A stretch of DNA of 64,000 bases from Leptodontidium sp. MPI-SDFR-AT-0119 (GCA_020726505.1 JAHLEZ010000014.1:744001-808000); one strand, 5' to 3'. Counted from the stretch's first letter, positions 33,053 to 44,641 are shown. The notes: generated from the sequence alone by a model not told the origin. Numbers and translations are program-made.

Positions 33053-33850
33053 ATGCCCTCCGTTTATTACGTTAGGCAAGCTCGCCCTCGCGATGTCCTC
33101 GCCACGACCAATGTGACTATAGCCTGCCAAATAATGTCGGTCAGTTCAACCCTAAGCTATATGGACGAAGAAGAATTCAGAGCAAAGCTGCTGCTGGCTC
33201 GCTTTCATCACGTCACAACTCCGTCGTGCGAAGATATGTTCGTCGTCTGCGTTTGGGGGAATATGAAAGCACGGTACCAGGGCGAAAGACTCGATGAGGA
33301 TGTAATAGGATACATGATAGTGCGTAAGCCGTGGCAGAATGGAAACGAGGACGAAACACCTTCAGGCCTTCGACGGGATTCCCTAGAGGAGCTTGTTGAA
33401 TACTGTACCGAATTGCAGCTGGAATTTGAGAAGTACTTCACACACGATCTATGGCGTAAGTCCCTCCTTGCGTTACGCACGCCCCAATCAGTCCTCACAC
33501 GAGGCACGCAAATTCTTCAAAGAAAAGTGCGCGTGCACTTTCCAGAAGCCTTGAATAACACCACCGCAGTGATCGCCGAAATAGTCATCTTGCCAAGATT
33601 TCAAAGTTGCACTCTGGGTTCGCAATTCCTGTCAAGCTGGCTCGAAACGGTTGACGAGTCGCACGGCGGTGCCTTTGTGACCGCAACAGAGAGCACAAAG
33701 GCATTCTTCGAGAAATTCGGTTTCGTCTCACAAGGCAAGTCAACCTTCGAATCAGAAGGCCCAGAAAGAGTGCTCTACCATATGAGGAGGCCACCCCCAG
33801 GAGTCAAACAAGAGGAGGATGATTCCCCAGGAATTAATCAAGAAAGTTGA
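33053..33850 (+). CDS. GNAT-family N-acetyltransferase (large fungal form)
   Basis: A single exon of 265 aa from the ATG at 33053; the frame is open further upstream, but the conserved domain starts with YYVRQARPRD just after this Met. The fold is indicated by the N-terminal RPRD beta strand, the VVCVWGN ... DEDVIGYMIV central strands, and the motif-A region with AEIVILPRFQSCTLGSQFL, where a hydrophobic strand is followed by the acetyl-CoA-binding turn (a degenerate form of Q-x-x-G-x-G). AFVTATESTKAFFEKFGFV is the typical C-terminal part. The C-terminal 30 residues are Pro/Glu-rich. The acetyl acceptor is unknown. Next to a second, unrelated-looking GNAT gene on the same strand. Confidence 0.75.
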   Translation: MPSVYYVRQARPRDVLATTNVTIACQIMSVSSTLSYMDEEEFRAKLLLARFHHVTTPSCEDMFVVCVWGNMKARYQGERLDEDVIGYMIVRKPWQNGNEDETPSGLRRDSLEELVEYCTELQLEFEKYFTHDLWRKSLLALRTPQSVLTRGTQILQRKVRVHFPEALNNTTAVIAEIVILPRFQSCTLGSQFLSSWLETVDESHGGAFVTATESTKAFFEKFGFVSQGKSTFESEGPERVLYHMRRPPPGVKQEEDDSPGINQES

Positions 33851-34241
33851 GTCCACGTGATCAGTCTTGGGTGTTGGGCTTGGGAGTTCCAGCTATGTTT
33901 CGCTGGGGTCGTTATGAGGTATTCCCGGTGTGATACACGTTTTGACGCTCTGTTGTTTGTTTACTCAATTGTAACATAACGCTGTTACTCATTCATGGAT
34001 TAGGAATCGCAGCATTTTCCATCTGACTCGCGCAGATGGCAGCCAGTGATATAACCACGTGTGTCTCACCGCAAGTTAGTACCTGTGTACCTACCATCCC
34101 AACAATTGTCCCAACCCTCAACACCAGATAATCTTACATTCCTGAGTCAAAACAACACTTATCTCCTGATCTTCCATCTTCCATCATCAAACCTCCACCC
34201 AAATCTCATCTACTTCTCCAAGCAAGACCACCATCAAATAA
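33851..34241. other. Intergenic region between two GNAT genes
   Basis: 391 bp. A CA/CT-rich 5' leader precedes the second GNAT gene. Nothing else seen. Confidence 0.5.
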
Positions 34242-35113
34242 ATGGGCAAGCAAAGCCAGCCCATCTCCATCCGCCCAGCAAAATCAGCTGATCTAGCAGC
34301 ACTCTCCCGGCTCGACATCGCCGCAAGCGCAACACACCCGCTCATAGCCCAATCCTTCACCTATCCCTTCCAAGCACTCAAGCTCTTCCTTGCGCACCTA
34401 CAACACTGCTTTGCTCGTCCGGAAGAGTATCGGATCTTAGTCGCTAGGTTACGACCTGCGCCTGCTGTGGAGTCTCAGTCGAGTGTAGCTTCAGCCTTGC
34501 CAGCTTCGGGGTCACCGGCTGTGAATTCTGATACCGATTCGGGTGTTGATGTGTCGATTGCTTGTGAATTCGATGATGGAGATGCAGATTCAGATGATGG
34601 GAGAGGTGAGATTGTTGGGTTCGTGATGTGGCGAGAATGTCAGAAGAATTCCGATCTAAGGGAGGATGGAAAGAAGAAAGAGTGGGATTGGCTCTCCCAA
34701 TTACCAAAGGGCGCAGATATCAAGCTTTGGAAACGGTATGTGGAAGTCATGAGTTCTGATTCTCCAACGAGTGGAGAGAATGGCATTGGTAAGTCTTGGT
34801 TTACTTCATTTTACCATATCACGGCAGGTGTCGAATGATCCGGAAGGGTGTTGATCAGAAAACAGAAATCCAGAAATTGGCTGTGGCCCCACGGTATCAG
34901 CGGCGAGGTATAGGGGGCCAATTATTAAAGGCTTTTATTGATGAGGTTGAAGGACGAGGGGTGAAAGAGCCAGTTCGGGTACGTGCTTCAAAAGATGCGA
35001 AGGAGTTGTATGAGAGGTTTGGATGGAGGATGGTGAGAGAATTCAAGCTGGACTTGAGGGAATGGGGAAGGTACAAGGTGTATGTGAATTTTGAGATGGT
35101 GAGAGATGCTTGA
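34242..35113 (+). CDS. GNAT-family N-acetyltransferase
   Basis: Two exons, 34242-34735 and 34828-35113; 259 aa. The donor is GTATGT at 34736. A GTAAGT at 34789 looks stronger at first but gives the wrong phase. The joined frame keeps LWKR followed by CRMIRKG, then EIQKLAVAPRYQRRGIGGQLLKAF, the acetyl-CoA-binding motif A with Q-R-R-G-I-G-G. The C-terminal RASKDAKELYERFGWRMV is the usual motif-B end. The N-terminus RPAKSADLAALSRLD is the first GNAT strand. Residues about 75-130 are an acidic, Ser/Ala-rich insert that splits the domain. Cytosolic or nuclear; acceptor unknown. Confidence 0.88.
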
Positions 35114-35260
35114 TGTGGTCAGTAGGTTTTTCACATGGTGGATGTCTCGAAGCTGTGAGGTAACCAAAGTGGTTGAGTACTTTCCGTGTTACTACCAAAT
35201 GCTCGAAACAACTACGGTTGTTCAATTTGGTACCCTTCGCTACCGCATATTTTTTGAAAC

Positions 35261-36685
35261 TTAGCTGTCCTCTGGTGGCAGACCTTTTTCTGCTCTCTTC
35301 AAGTTTGTTTCGTGTCTGATATGTTCTTCATGCCAGCTTCCCTCTGAATACTTTTCCGGCGCCCGGTTGCGTTCTCTTTTAGGTCGTTGTCTTGGCTTCT
35401 TTGCGACAGATTCAGCTCCTTCGGTCGAGACCACATTCTTTCTCTTGCGATTCCTTTGGGCTTTTTCGGCTACCGCTGTTTGTGCCGGGCTGTTTGCACC
35501 ACTCGAGAAAGTCGGAGAGATTCTGTCGCTCCCTGACGTGTACTGGTCTGATGCCTGGCGACTGTTGGAAGTTCTCGATATTCCATTAGGCTTCGGAGGC
35601 CGCCCGCGCTTTGGAGCCGGTTTGGTCATTTGTGGTGGTACATCTACTTCTACCATGCTACCGGTCCGGCTTCGAGCTTTGTTTGGCAGAGTAAATAGTA
35701 AAACTTCCAGCCGAGAAGAGTGATGTGCCGGGTAGGTTTCTTCTGGGTTGCACAATCCACCATTGGACGATGCAAGAGCTGACAATGAGGAGCGAGCAGC
35801 TCCGATTATCATATCCTGTGCAGAGGTCCTCGTGCTGCTCCTCGCCAATAAGAGTTCCGATGAATTTGCATTCATTTGGTCTGTCGGCACAGGTAAAGGG
35901 TCCGCGTAACTGCTTCCCCTGTACAAGGGCGGGTGTGGTTCTGCGATCCCAGTATCTGTGGTGAGGCGGACATTGTTCGAGGTAGAAGTTATCGCCATGA
36001 CTTTGACAATCGGGTCGGTTTTAGCCGCAAGCTTGGCCACATCGTCTTTGCTGAAATATATTTTGAATCCATGGCCCCATGTCGTTGCAGGACCCGGACT
36101 TTCGGAAGTGGCGGGTTCGAACCTCGGGCTCTGAACAGCGAAACTCGATGAGATACGTGTCGACTGTGAACTGGGTGCTTGATCGCTGGTGGGTCTCGCA
36201 GGGTCTGAATCCTTCGACTGTGAATAAGGATTTTCTTCGTTACCAGACACCACGAGACTCGGTTTTCTCGACTGCGCCGCAGAGATTTGTTCTCTAGAAG
36301 ACATCGCAAGGCTTTGTTTGTTTGAGTTTGAAGTATGCATTTGTTGACTAACGGGTGTCGTAACTGCCTGTCTCTTCAAGAGTGGACCGGGAATTTCTTC
36401 ACTGGCGGGCTCCGCAAGACCTGCTCTCATCGAGTATGGTGGCTTTTGTTTGCTATCTGGCAAAGCAGTCCTAGCAGGCTTTTGGCTGCTAGCGGGTGCC
36501 GCAGGACTCGGGCTCATCATTGTATCCAGCGACATTACGTTCGGATTCGTTGGGGTTCCCATTACTAGTGACGCAGGGATTGACCGTTTCGAGGCAGATA
36601 GTATACTCGTCAGAGAAGGATTTGAATTGCGTGGCGGGCCCGGTTTCAATTTCAAAGAGGAGATATCTCGATAGAAGGCTACCAC
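35261..36685 (-). CDS. AT-hook-containing low-complexity nuclear protein
   Basis: A single frame of 474 aa, mostly low complexity: Ser, Pro, Thr, Gln and Ala rich through residues 1-350. A canonical AT-hook core (KRGRPPKP) is at about residue 358, and the C-terminal 90 residues are strongly basic (RNRKRK, KKPRQRPKRERNR), ending in SWHEEHIRHETNLKRAEKGLPPE. The AT-hook and basic tail suggest DNA binding in the nucleus. A short ordered segment (GHGFKIYFSKDDVAKLAAK, about 205-225) may be a separate motif. I recognise no enzyme or named family. The ORF could have an N-terminal extension. Lone on its strand, with GNAT genes on the other side. Confidence 0.7.
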   Translation of the reverse strand: MVAFYRDISSLKLKPGPPRNSNPSLTSILSASKRSIPASLVMGTPTNPNVMSLDTMMSPSPAAPASSQKPARTALPDSKQKPPYSMRAGLAEPASEEIPGPLLKRQAVTTPVSQQMHTSNSNKQSLAMSSREQISAAQSRKPSLVVSGNEENPYSQSKDSDPARPTSDQAPSSQSTRISSSFAVQSPRFEPATSESPGPATTWGHGFKIYFSKDDVAKLAAKTDPIVKVMAITSTSNNVRLTTDTGIAEPHPPLYRGSSYADPLPVPTDQMNANSSELLLARSSTRTSAQDMIIGAARSSLSALASSNGGLCNPEETYPAHHSSRLEVLLFTLPNKARSRTGSMVEVDVPPQMTKPAPKRGRPPKPNGISRTSNSRQASDQYTSGSDRISPTFSSGANSPAQTAVAEKAQRNRKRKNVVSTEGAESVAKKPRQRPKRERNRAPEKYSEGSWHEEHIRHETNLKRAEKGLPPEDS

Positions 36686-37300
36686 TCGTTCATTCTAGAC
36701 TAAGTTGAATAACTGAGTGTTTATATCAGCTCTGGTCTGCAGCATTGCAGACGTTACTTACTCCTAGGACATCCGGCACGGGCATCGATATCGTGGCTTT
36801 GCGGGTTATAGATTGTGCGTAGTGATACCAAGTGATACATTCTGTCTTTGAAAAATGAAGTCGTGAGAATCTTGGTGCGACGTGAGCGGCTAGCCACGAA
36901 GAGCAGAAGCAACGAAGTGGGGCTACCGAGAAACAGTCGTGACTGCCTTACAACAGGCGTTTCATGAGCTTCCAGGGCAAGAGCAGTTTAGAAGATACAA
37001 TGTTGTGTTTTAAGCTTCCTTTCATAGAAAATGGTTGAATAGCCAAAAGAAAGCTTGGATCGACATGTTTACTTCGCTTAATTTCTTGTGCATTTGTGTC
37101 CAACCATCATAATCACTTCGTCTAAAGTCGCTTGCCCTGGACATCACACTACTCCGACAGATCACTTTTGGACGTATCCTCCGAATCAACCCGAGAAAAG
37201 GTCCAAGATATCTCTGGTAAAAAGAATTCTTCATTGGCCCCTTTGGAATACATGCGCAATATCGACCCTGCGGACATTTTGGGCTTGGGCCTTAAATTTG
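36686..37300. other. Intergenic region
   Basis: 615 bp upstream of the AT-hook gene and downstream of the ankyrin gene. No coding signal or repeat recognised. Confidence 0.5.
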
Positions 37301-38354
37301 TCAAGACTGGAGAAGACTAATCACGGCGTGCCACTTATCCCAGAGAGGTCCTTCACCATTCCTGGTCAGAATAAGTTGCTCAGGGGTGAGGCCGTGGTAT
37401 CTCCGACCCGTCGACAGTTTTGTACGATCTGCGCCCGCGTCCAGCAGCATTTTGACAATATCTGCGTTAGCGTAGAAGACCGCAAGGTGCAAGGGCGTGC
37501 CCCATTCTGCGGAAGTAGCTTGGTTCGGATCAACACCCTTATCCAGGAGAAATTTGGTCATGAGCTCTCTGATCCCGGTGTCCGGTCCACGCCATCGAAG
37601 ACGTATGGTGGTAAACAAGAAATTGGGTTCTAGCCTGGCCCCGTACTCAACAAGTAGCTCGGCCATCTCCACATTGCTGCTCTCTAACGCACAGTACTGA
37701 TGAAGAGATTAGTGGGTATTTTTGCGTGTGTCTCAGGATTGAACGATTTGAAAAAAGGATCCTTGGATCGCTTTCAGATCATAGAAACTACAAGGGCAGG
37801 AAGCACATACCAGGGCAGTTTCCCCACGTGAGCCAGTGGCGTTAGGATCGGTTCCTCGTGAGAGGAATTCTCGAGCACACGCGGGGTCTGAAATAAAACT
37901 TTTTGTTCTGTGTCAGCTACAACCTTTCGAATACTTTCAAAGTCAAATCCCTCAGGAAATAGAATATCTTCACACCTACGTACCTAAGAAGAGGCTCGCC
38001 ACCAGTCTGTGTCAGGCTATCAGCAGACTCGAAGTCGGCACTCTGCGTCGCATTTGGATCCAAGCCATGGTCGAGCAAAAGGCGAATGACAGTAGGATCT
38101 TGTTCCATGCTATCGCCATGCAGGGCGTTCCTTACCCAAGGCGTGATGGAAGCGCCCGCGGCGAGCAGTGCAGCCACGACATCCTTATAGCCCGGCCGGA
38201 TGCCGTGGGCTACTGCCAGGAAAAGTCCCTCGTTGCGGAAGTAGGGGGTGAGTTGGCCGCTAGCGATAGCTTCGTGGATTTGTGATAGGTTTCCGGACTC
38301 GCATGCATCAAGAAAAGCATTGCCATATTTCTTATCGGCGGACGTGGATGTCAT
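37301..38354 (-). CDS. Ankyrin-repeat protein
   Basis: Three exons on the minus strand: 38354-37976, 37887-37811 and 37696-37301; 283 aa. The first donor used is GTGTGA at 37975, because only it keeps frame into ACAREFLSRGTDPNAT; the second intron is GTATGT with a CATCAG acceptor. Ankyrin units are visible as GNAFLDACESGNLSQIHEAI, YKDVVAALLAAGASITP, PTVIRLLLDHGLDPNAT, ACAREFLSRGTDPNAT, NVEMAELLVEYGARLEP and TPLHLAVFYANADIVKMLL plus DAGAD. That makes about six degenerate repeats over nearly the whole length. No other domain, signal peptide or membrane segment. Such proteins are protein-protein scaffolds; the partner is unknown. Confidence 0.85.
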
Positions 38355-39165
38355 GGTGGGTATGCAGGAACTGGGGCCGATGCAGCATAAGCTTAGTTCA
38401 CGTGCCGCGAGACAAGATATGGCGATTTAAATGAAGCTTCGCGTTGAATCTTTGAAGATGGTTGTACAGACGAGTTTTGTAAAGCGCGTGGAACCTGGAA
38501 AGGCTCGGTCCGCTCGGCCCACCGTTTTGTGGATACTGTATCTATGGTATGTGATATAAGGTCAAGGGTATGCGCTAGTCAGTAATGTTTTTATGGGAAC
38601 AATTCGCATGTACGGCATTGTATGATATAGCCGGAATGATAATCCTTGTAGAGAAACTGTTTGTTGGTGGAGAAAGGGGGAACGAGCTTGTGTTTGAGGA
38701 TGAGGTTGGAAAGGAGAAGAACTGGTTCTTTAATAGGGTGCGAGAGTGTGGCGAGAGTAATGAAAAGATTATTTGAGTTTGGGTGTCGGGTTGAGAGAGA
38801 AGTAATGTAGTGAGTGAATATGAAGTGTGTGATGTAGGACTCGATCAAGGATCCGAGGGAACTGGGACACAGCTTGCAAAATATTCGAATGAGATTAAAT
38901 CCTCGCAAATTGGGTTTGAAACGCTGCAACGATCTTCATTCTGCTAATCGTTGGCTCGCCATTCGATGGGCTTCTTATTATCGCTATCGCTCTTAATTAG
39001 TAGGCTTAAGTCAATGATAATCAAATTTTCTGTTACAGGGTACATTTGGGTCAGAACGTGATAGTCACGCATTTTGTAAGATTGATACTCCATTGCTTGA
39101 TAACTTATTCCCGACCTATTCAGGCCAATTGACAGGTTTTCCCAGGCTTACATTTGACGCCAGGA
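38355..39165. other. Intergenic region
   Basis: 811 bp upstream of the ankyrin gene. Open frames of 60-110 codons lack recognisable content and probably are chance. No repeat found. Confidence 0.5.
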
Positions 39166-39570
39166 TCAGCAGCCATGAATGATGCGCCTGTGCGTAGTTA
39201 AGGTTGACCTGTTAAAATATATGACACCGCATATATCACACGGAGCCTGCGTCCTTAAAATGGGGTACCCTAGACCAGGACCCAAGGATCGCTCATTATG
39301 AGAACCACCCACGAAGTGCATGATTTGATTCGGATCCTGTCCACGATTCGATCCGTGCAAGCCCCTAATTAATTCACTCTCGTCTTCGATCACAAAGGCT
39401 CTATCCTGTCTTTGTCTATGGTGCTGCATCTGTGGGTGGTTGTTAAAAGTAAGCATACCACTTGCGGTTGGAACGCCAGGATAGTTGTTAATCGTTGAAA
39501 AGTATTGACCATTCCCGTTGGTAGCGTTGACGCCTATTCCAAATGCCGCAAATCGCTGGTTGGCATTCAT
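39166..39570 (-). CDS. Small protein with one C-terminal C2H2 zinc finger
   Basis: 134 aa from an ATG at 39570. The N-terminal 105 residues are Asn/Gln/Gly-rich and low complexity. The last 24 residues form one C2H2 finger, C-x2-C-x12-H-x4-H (CDICG ... HRRIIH), just before the stop. A frame stop lies shortly upstream, so the start is reasonably fixed unless an intron intervenes. A single finger is usually too little for sequence-specific DNA binding, so it may be a protein-binding finger or a truncated regulator. An overlapping upstream ORF (39764-39567) ends on the start codon (ATGA), which could act as a uORF. Confidence 0.6.
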   Translation of the reverse strand: MNANQRFAAFGIGVNATNGNGQYFSTINNYPGVPTASGMLTFNNHPQMQHHRQRQDRAFVIEDESELIRGLHGSNRGQDPNQIMHFVGGSHNERSLGPGLGYPILRTQAPCDICGVIYFNRSTLTTHRRIIHGC

Positions 39571-40083
39571 GGCGTTTGTCGCATGAGCGCTTCCACCTCA
39601 GCGTATGTCGACATTGTAGATTCTTGGAATTGGGGGCTTTCGTGATAATTATTGTGGTTTTGGTTAAGATTTTTTTTGTCGTTATCTCTTGCTTTGGATG
39701 ATCTCGAAGATTTGTAAACAGAGTGAGCTGAGAGAGAAAAAGTGGGAGCTACAGAGGCAAGCATCTTTTTTTTTTATAATGCAGGAGAGGTTCTCTAACA
39801 GCCTTGCCAGACATTGTGATAGGAATAAAATTCAAACAGACAGGCAGCGTTTAAGGAATCAAGACACATGAACAGTGATTCAAAGGAGAGCCAGTACTCT
39901 TCATCTCGCAGCTCCACGACAGTCATACCGGTAGCTCCCATGCAAAACATAATGCCGAGTATTAAATTGGGAGATAGATCTTTGCTCCATATTGGTATCT
40001 TGAATTTCAGAAGCGTTTCTAAAGAAATAATAGTAACTTGTTTTCTCATCTGCCGATTCTCAAGCATTCTCCTCAGGTCGGAA
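39571..40083. other. Intergenic region
   Basis: 513 bp. A minus-strand open frame (40112-39795) starts at a non-ATG codon and overlaps the neighbouring gene end; it is not supported. Nothing else seen. Confidence 0.45.
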
Positions 40084-41405
40084 TCAAAAGTGACCTTGAA
40101 TAACTCCCACACATAGCACCATTAATATAGCAAATAGGTCATGTAGTTTCTCTTTTGATGCACCTGCAGCTTGGATGTATGTTGGGGTAGCATCAGACCC
40201 CGTTCGAGTCGCTGTCGCCGAAAGTCCCCCATCTCCAGCCTTAGGAACACCTGGCGATGTTGAGGTTGGGAAAGAGTCCGTCACAATAGCTGCGACTGTG
40301 CCACCTGTAGGAAGGACATAGGTGGTTCTAGATAGGATGAGGGTTCCTCCGGGTGTCAAGGTACTCCCGCCAATGACTACCCCAGCTGTAGATGCCGATT
40401 AGTTACAGTCGTCTTAGAGAGAAGTAGCGAATCTGAGAACTTGCTTGTAACCCCAAATATACTTGCAACAATAGCTCCAACACTCGTAGATGTGATAATC
40501 TCAAGTCCCGTTGGACCGTTGCGGAACCCAACGCCGTTGGTTGTAATTGCCTCGCCTGGAAGGATTGTATCCTCGTTGACGACTATTGCAGCATTGGACG
40601 GAACTGGAGAAATGGTGAAAGGTATGCCATTGATGGTCGTCGTAGACTGAGGAGTTGGCGATGGATCTGCTAGGGCTGGCGGGGCCGGCGCGTCTGGTTC
40701 TCTAGCCGTGGTAGTTACTTGGGCATGCGGGGGTTTGTTTTGCGCTATTGAGGTTGTTGTTGTTGTGACTTGTTGGATAGGTGGGATAGGTGGGATCGCC
40801 TCTTGAGACGAGCTCGTAGTAGTGGTGGTGGTAGTGGTAGACTGTGAATCTCCGACAAAAACTGTTTGAGTTTCCGTAATCAGCTTTTCCACCGTTATCT
40901 TTTGGGTTTGCGTAGAGACTTCAGTTATGGTCTGAGAAATTGTAAACCCGCAAGCCGTCAATGTCGTTACAGTCGTAAATGTCGTCAGAAACGTCACTGT
41001 CTCTTGCACCCCATTTGCTTTAGGTACGTCCGTACGGGGGGCCCTGATCATATTCTTGGCAAGTTTGCCAGGCGGAAGCGTGACTATTTTGGTAGTCGTG
41101 GTTGTAGAAAGGACTGTGGTGTTGCCATATTCTGTGGTTACAATTGCCGTTTGGGTCGCAACTGTGAAGCACGTAGTAAAAATCGTCATCGTCAAAGCAC
41201 TCGTTATAGTAGACAATTCGGTAACTGTGCCAGCTATGGGGTTCTGCGTGGAATTCGAGAAGTGGTTGGGAATTGCATCTGCTTGAACTAGAAAGACATG
41301 CAAGATTAGAAAGGTATTGCTGCCAAATCCAGCTTGGGCTCTGCTTGCCATGATAATCCATCCCAAGGATAGCACAGATGATAAATAGATACCAATATCT
41401 TCCAT
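40084..41405 (-). CDS. Thr-rich secreted or wall-type protein, probably GPI-anchored
   Basis: Two exons on the minus strand, 41405-40463 and 40385-40084; 414 aa. The 77-bp intron has GTATAT, GTAACTAAT and CTACAG. Residues 1-45 hold hydrophobic stretches serving as signal peptide or anchor. Residues about 60-240 are extremely Thr/Ser-rich, with TTTTTTTT and repeated TxTxT patterns suited to O-mannosylation. The splice creates SVGAIVATGVVIGGSTLTPGG. With the earlier TINGIPFTISP and EDTILPGEAITTNG this gives a small repeated unit (G-T-P-[IV]-x-[IV] / L-x-P-G-x-x-[IL]) seen in fungal wall proteins. The C-terminus ends in a hydrophobic stretch that fits a GPI signal. Family of unknown function. 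Confidence 0.7.
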
Positions 41406-42792
41406 GATTAAAAGATAACATCGTTATGTGTGCCGTCTTTTAAAATTGAAAGTCAGAACAAGACAGGATACTCGTCTGCCAGACATGCTGAGGGCTCCTT
41501 AAGCTTGACATGGACAGCAGCAGAATCAGCCTTATCCTCAGCGATTTAGCCAAGTGCGAAATGGTTTTCATTCTCAGCCTCAAATGCCTCATGGACTGCC
41601 AACTTGCGGCTTTGAGTGTGGTGCATTTCCAAGGATTGACATGCAAGTTTTCAATATTGTGGACGCAACGGTTGCAGTGCATGCAGCGGACTTCACCAAT
41701 CACGATCAACTGAAAATGCAAGGACGAGTTAAATCGACCCAGAACTATAAATCCTTGCTCTGATTTTACCCTCAGTATCCGGAACAGGGGAAGTACAGGG
41801 TTTATCAGATTTCTTGATACCGGAACTCCAGTCTCGTTCAAGTCCCAGGTCTGAGAGCCCGCATTTCACCACTCTCGGGATCTTGAATATTCGAGTCCCG
41901 ACTACGACTTCTCCCATGATTAGAACATATAGTATTCCGTGCCGTGATTTAGGGTTTCCTGTCCCAAAAAGTGCTATTCGAGCTGTTTGGGGCGTTGCCC
42001 GATCCCACGCTGTGCTTGAGTGCTGGCGAAAGGCGACGATCATCAGCCTTTTCCCCCAGAGAATTAAAGCACTTTGGTAGATGATTCATCCTCGCGAGCG
42101 AATTAGAGAGAGACAGAAGGCTGAAGGATTCGAAACCTGGAACGAGTGCAGAGACTCCGATGAGGCTTGCGGGTTGGGGGCCAACGGCAGCCGTTTTTGT
42201 CAGTACCCCCGTCTAACGTTGCGGGCGAGGATTTTGTGGAACGCCTCGCTTATGATCAAATGATAAAAATCAAGCGAAGCCCTTTTTGTTGTTTTTAGTA
42301 GATGAAATTAGTACGTTTGACCTGAGAAGTTACAAGCTAAACTTTTTTTTAAGTGATCAATGTACTTAATTTTGGCTATTACCTTGGCCTAGCGCCTCTA
42401 CATATTCGTGATGCGTAAAATCTGAGTAGCCAATTGGTGAAGCCGTGGGCTAGGTGTGGCTTTCGTCTGGCCACATTGGGCTGCCACCTCCACCTCCTCT
42501 CTTATCAAACGACAGGATGGAACGTCGCAACGTATTGGACAGGCGTAGAGTCCAGTCATCGCAGCCTTCCTACAGCCAGAGCCCCATGAACTTTACACCA
42601 TCTTATCGGCCAGACACTTGAATGTAATTTGAGAAGTGAGAACAGTAGGAAAATCACATACTTTGTACCCCAGTCAGGCTACTATTCCTTGAGTAGCGGC
42701 TCCTTAGCAAAGGAGTTGTCTGCAGGACCTCGGTGTCGCGCGACTGGCACCCATGCCCATTGGTTTACACCAACCTCCACATCCCGGTGTTC
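41406..42792. other. Intergenic region upstream of the protease-like gene
   Basis: 1.39 kb. Several 60-130-codon open frames on both strands with no recognisable content. An open frame reaches upstream to 42733 before the first ATG used for the protease-like gene. No repeat seen. Confidence 0.5.
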
Positions 42793-44641
42793 ATGATGTC
42801 GCTCGACAAATTACTCCAGAAACGCAAGCCAGAATACATTCCCACACCCTTCAACTTCTCACCCAGCGGAGTCTTCGAAGGCAATGATGGCTCATGGTCA
42901 ACATTCATCATCCGCGTCGGAACGCCCGCCCAAACCTTCCGCATTCTGATCTCTACAACGGGGCAGGAGACTTGGATTCCTCTCGTCGATGGATGTGCTG
43001 CTTTCGATCCTCTGAACTGCGGAGCTCTGAGAGGGGTTCAGGACTTTCAGAATGCGCCAAGTGGGGGATTCAGAACCAATCTGGTAAGCCTTTTGGTGGT
43101 TGATTGAAATAGGAGAGACAGTTTGCGTGATGAGCTGACACTTAAGACTCTGTTGTAGAGTTCAACATGGGAGCTTATCAACTTGTATAATCTAGCCTTA
43201 GAAGACCATCTAGATGGATACGCTGGAGCTGGACTGTATGGGTTTGATACAGTAGGGCTTCAGATCCAGAATAGTGGTGGACTCACCTTAAACCACTCAA
43301 TCGTCGCAGGTAAATTCCTCCAGTTTGATAATGTTCTCAGATCTGCGAGAAATGAAGAGTAAAACTGACCACACTCGAAGGAATCGGTACCAAGCACTTC
43401 ATGCTTGGTATCTTCGGATTGAGCCCTGGAACGACAAATTTCGACGATTTCAATGACCCACAACCGAGCTTTATGGGGTCTCTTAAGAACCGGAGCTTGA
43501 TTCCTAGTCTTTCGTTCGGATACCATGCTGGTGCATCTTACAGTAATATCCCTGCAAGTCTTGTTCTAGGAGGCTATGACACGTCGCAGTTTGATGCCGG
43601 TAAAGTATCAACTGTCAGATTCAACATGAATGATTCGTACACTCTACCAGTAGCATTACAAGTCATCCAAGCGAGCGGAACTCTCGATGGTGTTGTGACC
43701 TTGTTGCCAGAAGGCATCATGACTACAATTGATTCGACGATTCCGGAGATATGGCTTCCTGTCGCTGCGTGTGAAAAGTTCGAGATTTCATTTGGTAAGT
43801 AAACCTCCTCTACTCACTCAAAACTCCTCAACACTTCCAATGAAATTGACATACATGAAGGGCTACAAATGGATAACGCAACAGGAAGATATCTCGTCAA
43901 TGACACGATCCACTCGAAACTGAAAGAGCTGAATCCAGTCATCACTTTCAAACTTGGCAACCAAACGTACGGAGGCGAGACACTCAATATCGTACTTCCA
44001 TATTCTGCGTTCGATCTCCAAGTCAATTATCCGATATATCCCAATGCCACGAATTACTTCCCACTGAGGCGAGCAATGAACGCCACGCAGTATGTGATCG
44101 GACGTGCTTTCATGCAGGAAGCGTAAGTGATGTTTTTTGTTTATTTTAGCAATTGTTCAGAAAAGACAGTCGACTGACGAGAAATAGGTACATCATTGTT
44201 GATTACGAGCGCCAAAACTTCTCTATTTCTCAAAGAGTTTCTAAAGGCACTCCGACATTCGTACCGATTCTATCTACATCACATCATGCTGAACCCAGCG
44301 GTCTCGATCGGGGTTCGAAGATTGGCATTGCGGTTGGTGTTGTACTTGGTAGCTTATTGTTGCTTCTTGGAGCAGCAGTGTGGTATTGGAGAAGAAGGAA
44401 AACACCTGGAAGAACCAGTGGACAATCTGAAGTACCTGAGGAACCTGGGGAAGGTTCAGGTGGTGGAGAAACTGAGCCTAAAGCTGCTGAGAATATGACG
44501 GAGATGAGCTCCCCCGGGGATCCTGTATGGGAATTCCCTGGTAGCAGCACATTACGAACGGAGGAACTTGATAGTCAGCCTGTCTTGGAGATCGGAGAAA
44601 GAGAAGTGCGGCAGTCACGAGCTGAATTACCTGGTTCTTGA
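42793..44641 (+). CDS. Aspartic-protease-like membrane protein, first catalytic Asp missing
   Basis: Five exons: 42793-43083, 43159-43309, 43381-43794, 43861-44122 and 44188-44641; 523 aa, all phases agreeing. The fold is A1-peptidase-like: FIIRVGTPAQTFRILIS, GAGLYGFDTVGL, FMLGIFGLSP, IPASLVLGGYDTSQFD, and the second-lobe TTIDSTIPEIWLP, YVIGRAFMQEAYIIVDYE. The first active-site position reads I-S-T-T-G instead of D-T/S-G, while the second keeps D-S-T, so proteolysis is unlikely. A single membrane segment (about residues 418-440) is followed by RRRK and a cytosolic Glu/Pro-rich tail. This layout is known for fungal A1-like putative receptors or sensors. The N-terminus lacks a clear signal peptide; an upstream exon may be missed. 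Several N-glycosylation sites (NHS, NRS, NDS, NAT). Confidence 0.82.

Noticed and set aside
34789..34827. Strong GTAAGT donor in the second GNAT gene
   Set aside because: Using it breaks the frame into the acetyl-CoA motif; GTATGT at 34736 keeps it.
36100..36130. GGTTCGAACC-like tRNA T-loop sequence
   Set aside because: Lies in the AT-hook coding frame; no acceptor stem or anticodon arm around it.
39795..40112. Minus-strand open frame of about 105 codons
   Set aside because: Starts at a non-ATG codon, overlaps the end of the Thr-rich gene and shows no family signature.
41440..42263. Several 60-130-codon frames on both strands
   Set aside because: No start context, splice pattern or domain signature distinguishes them from chance.
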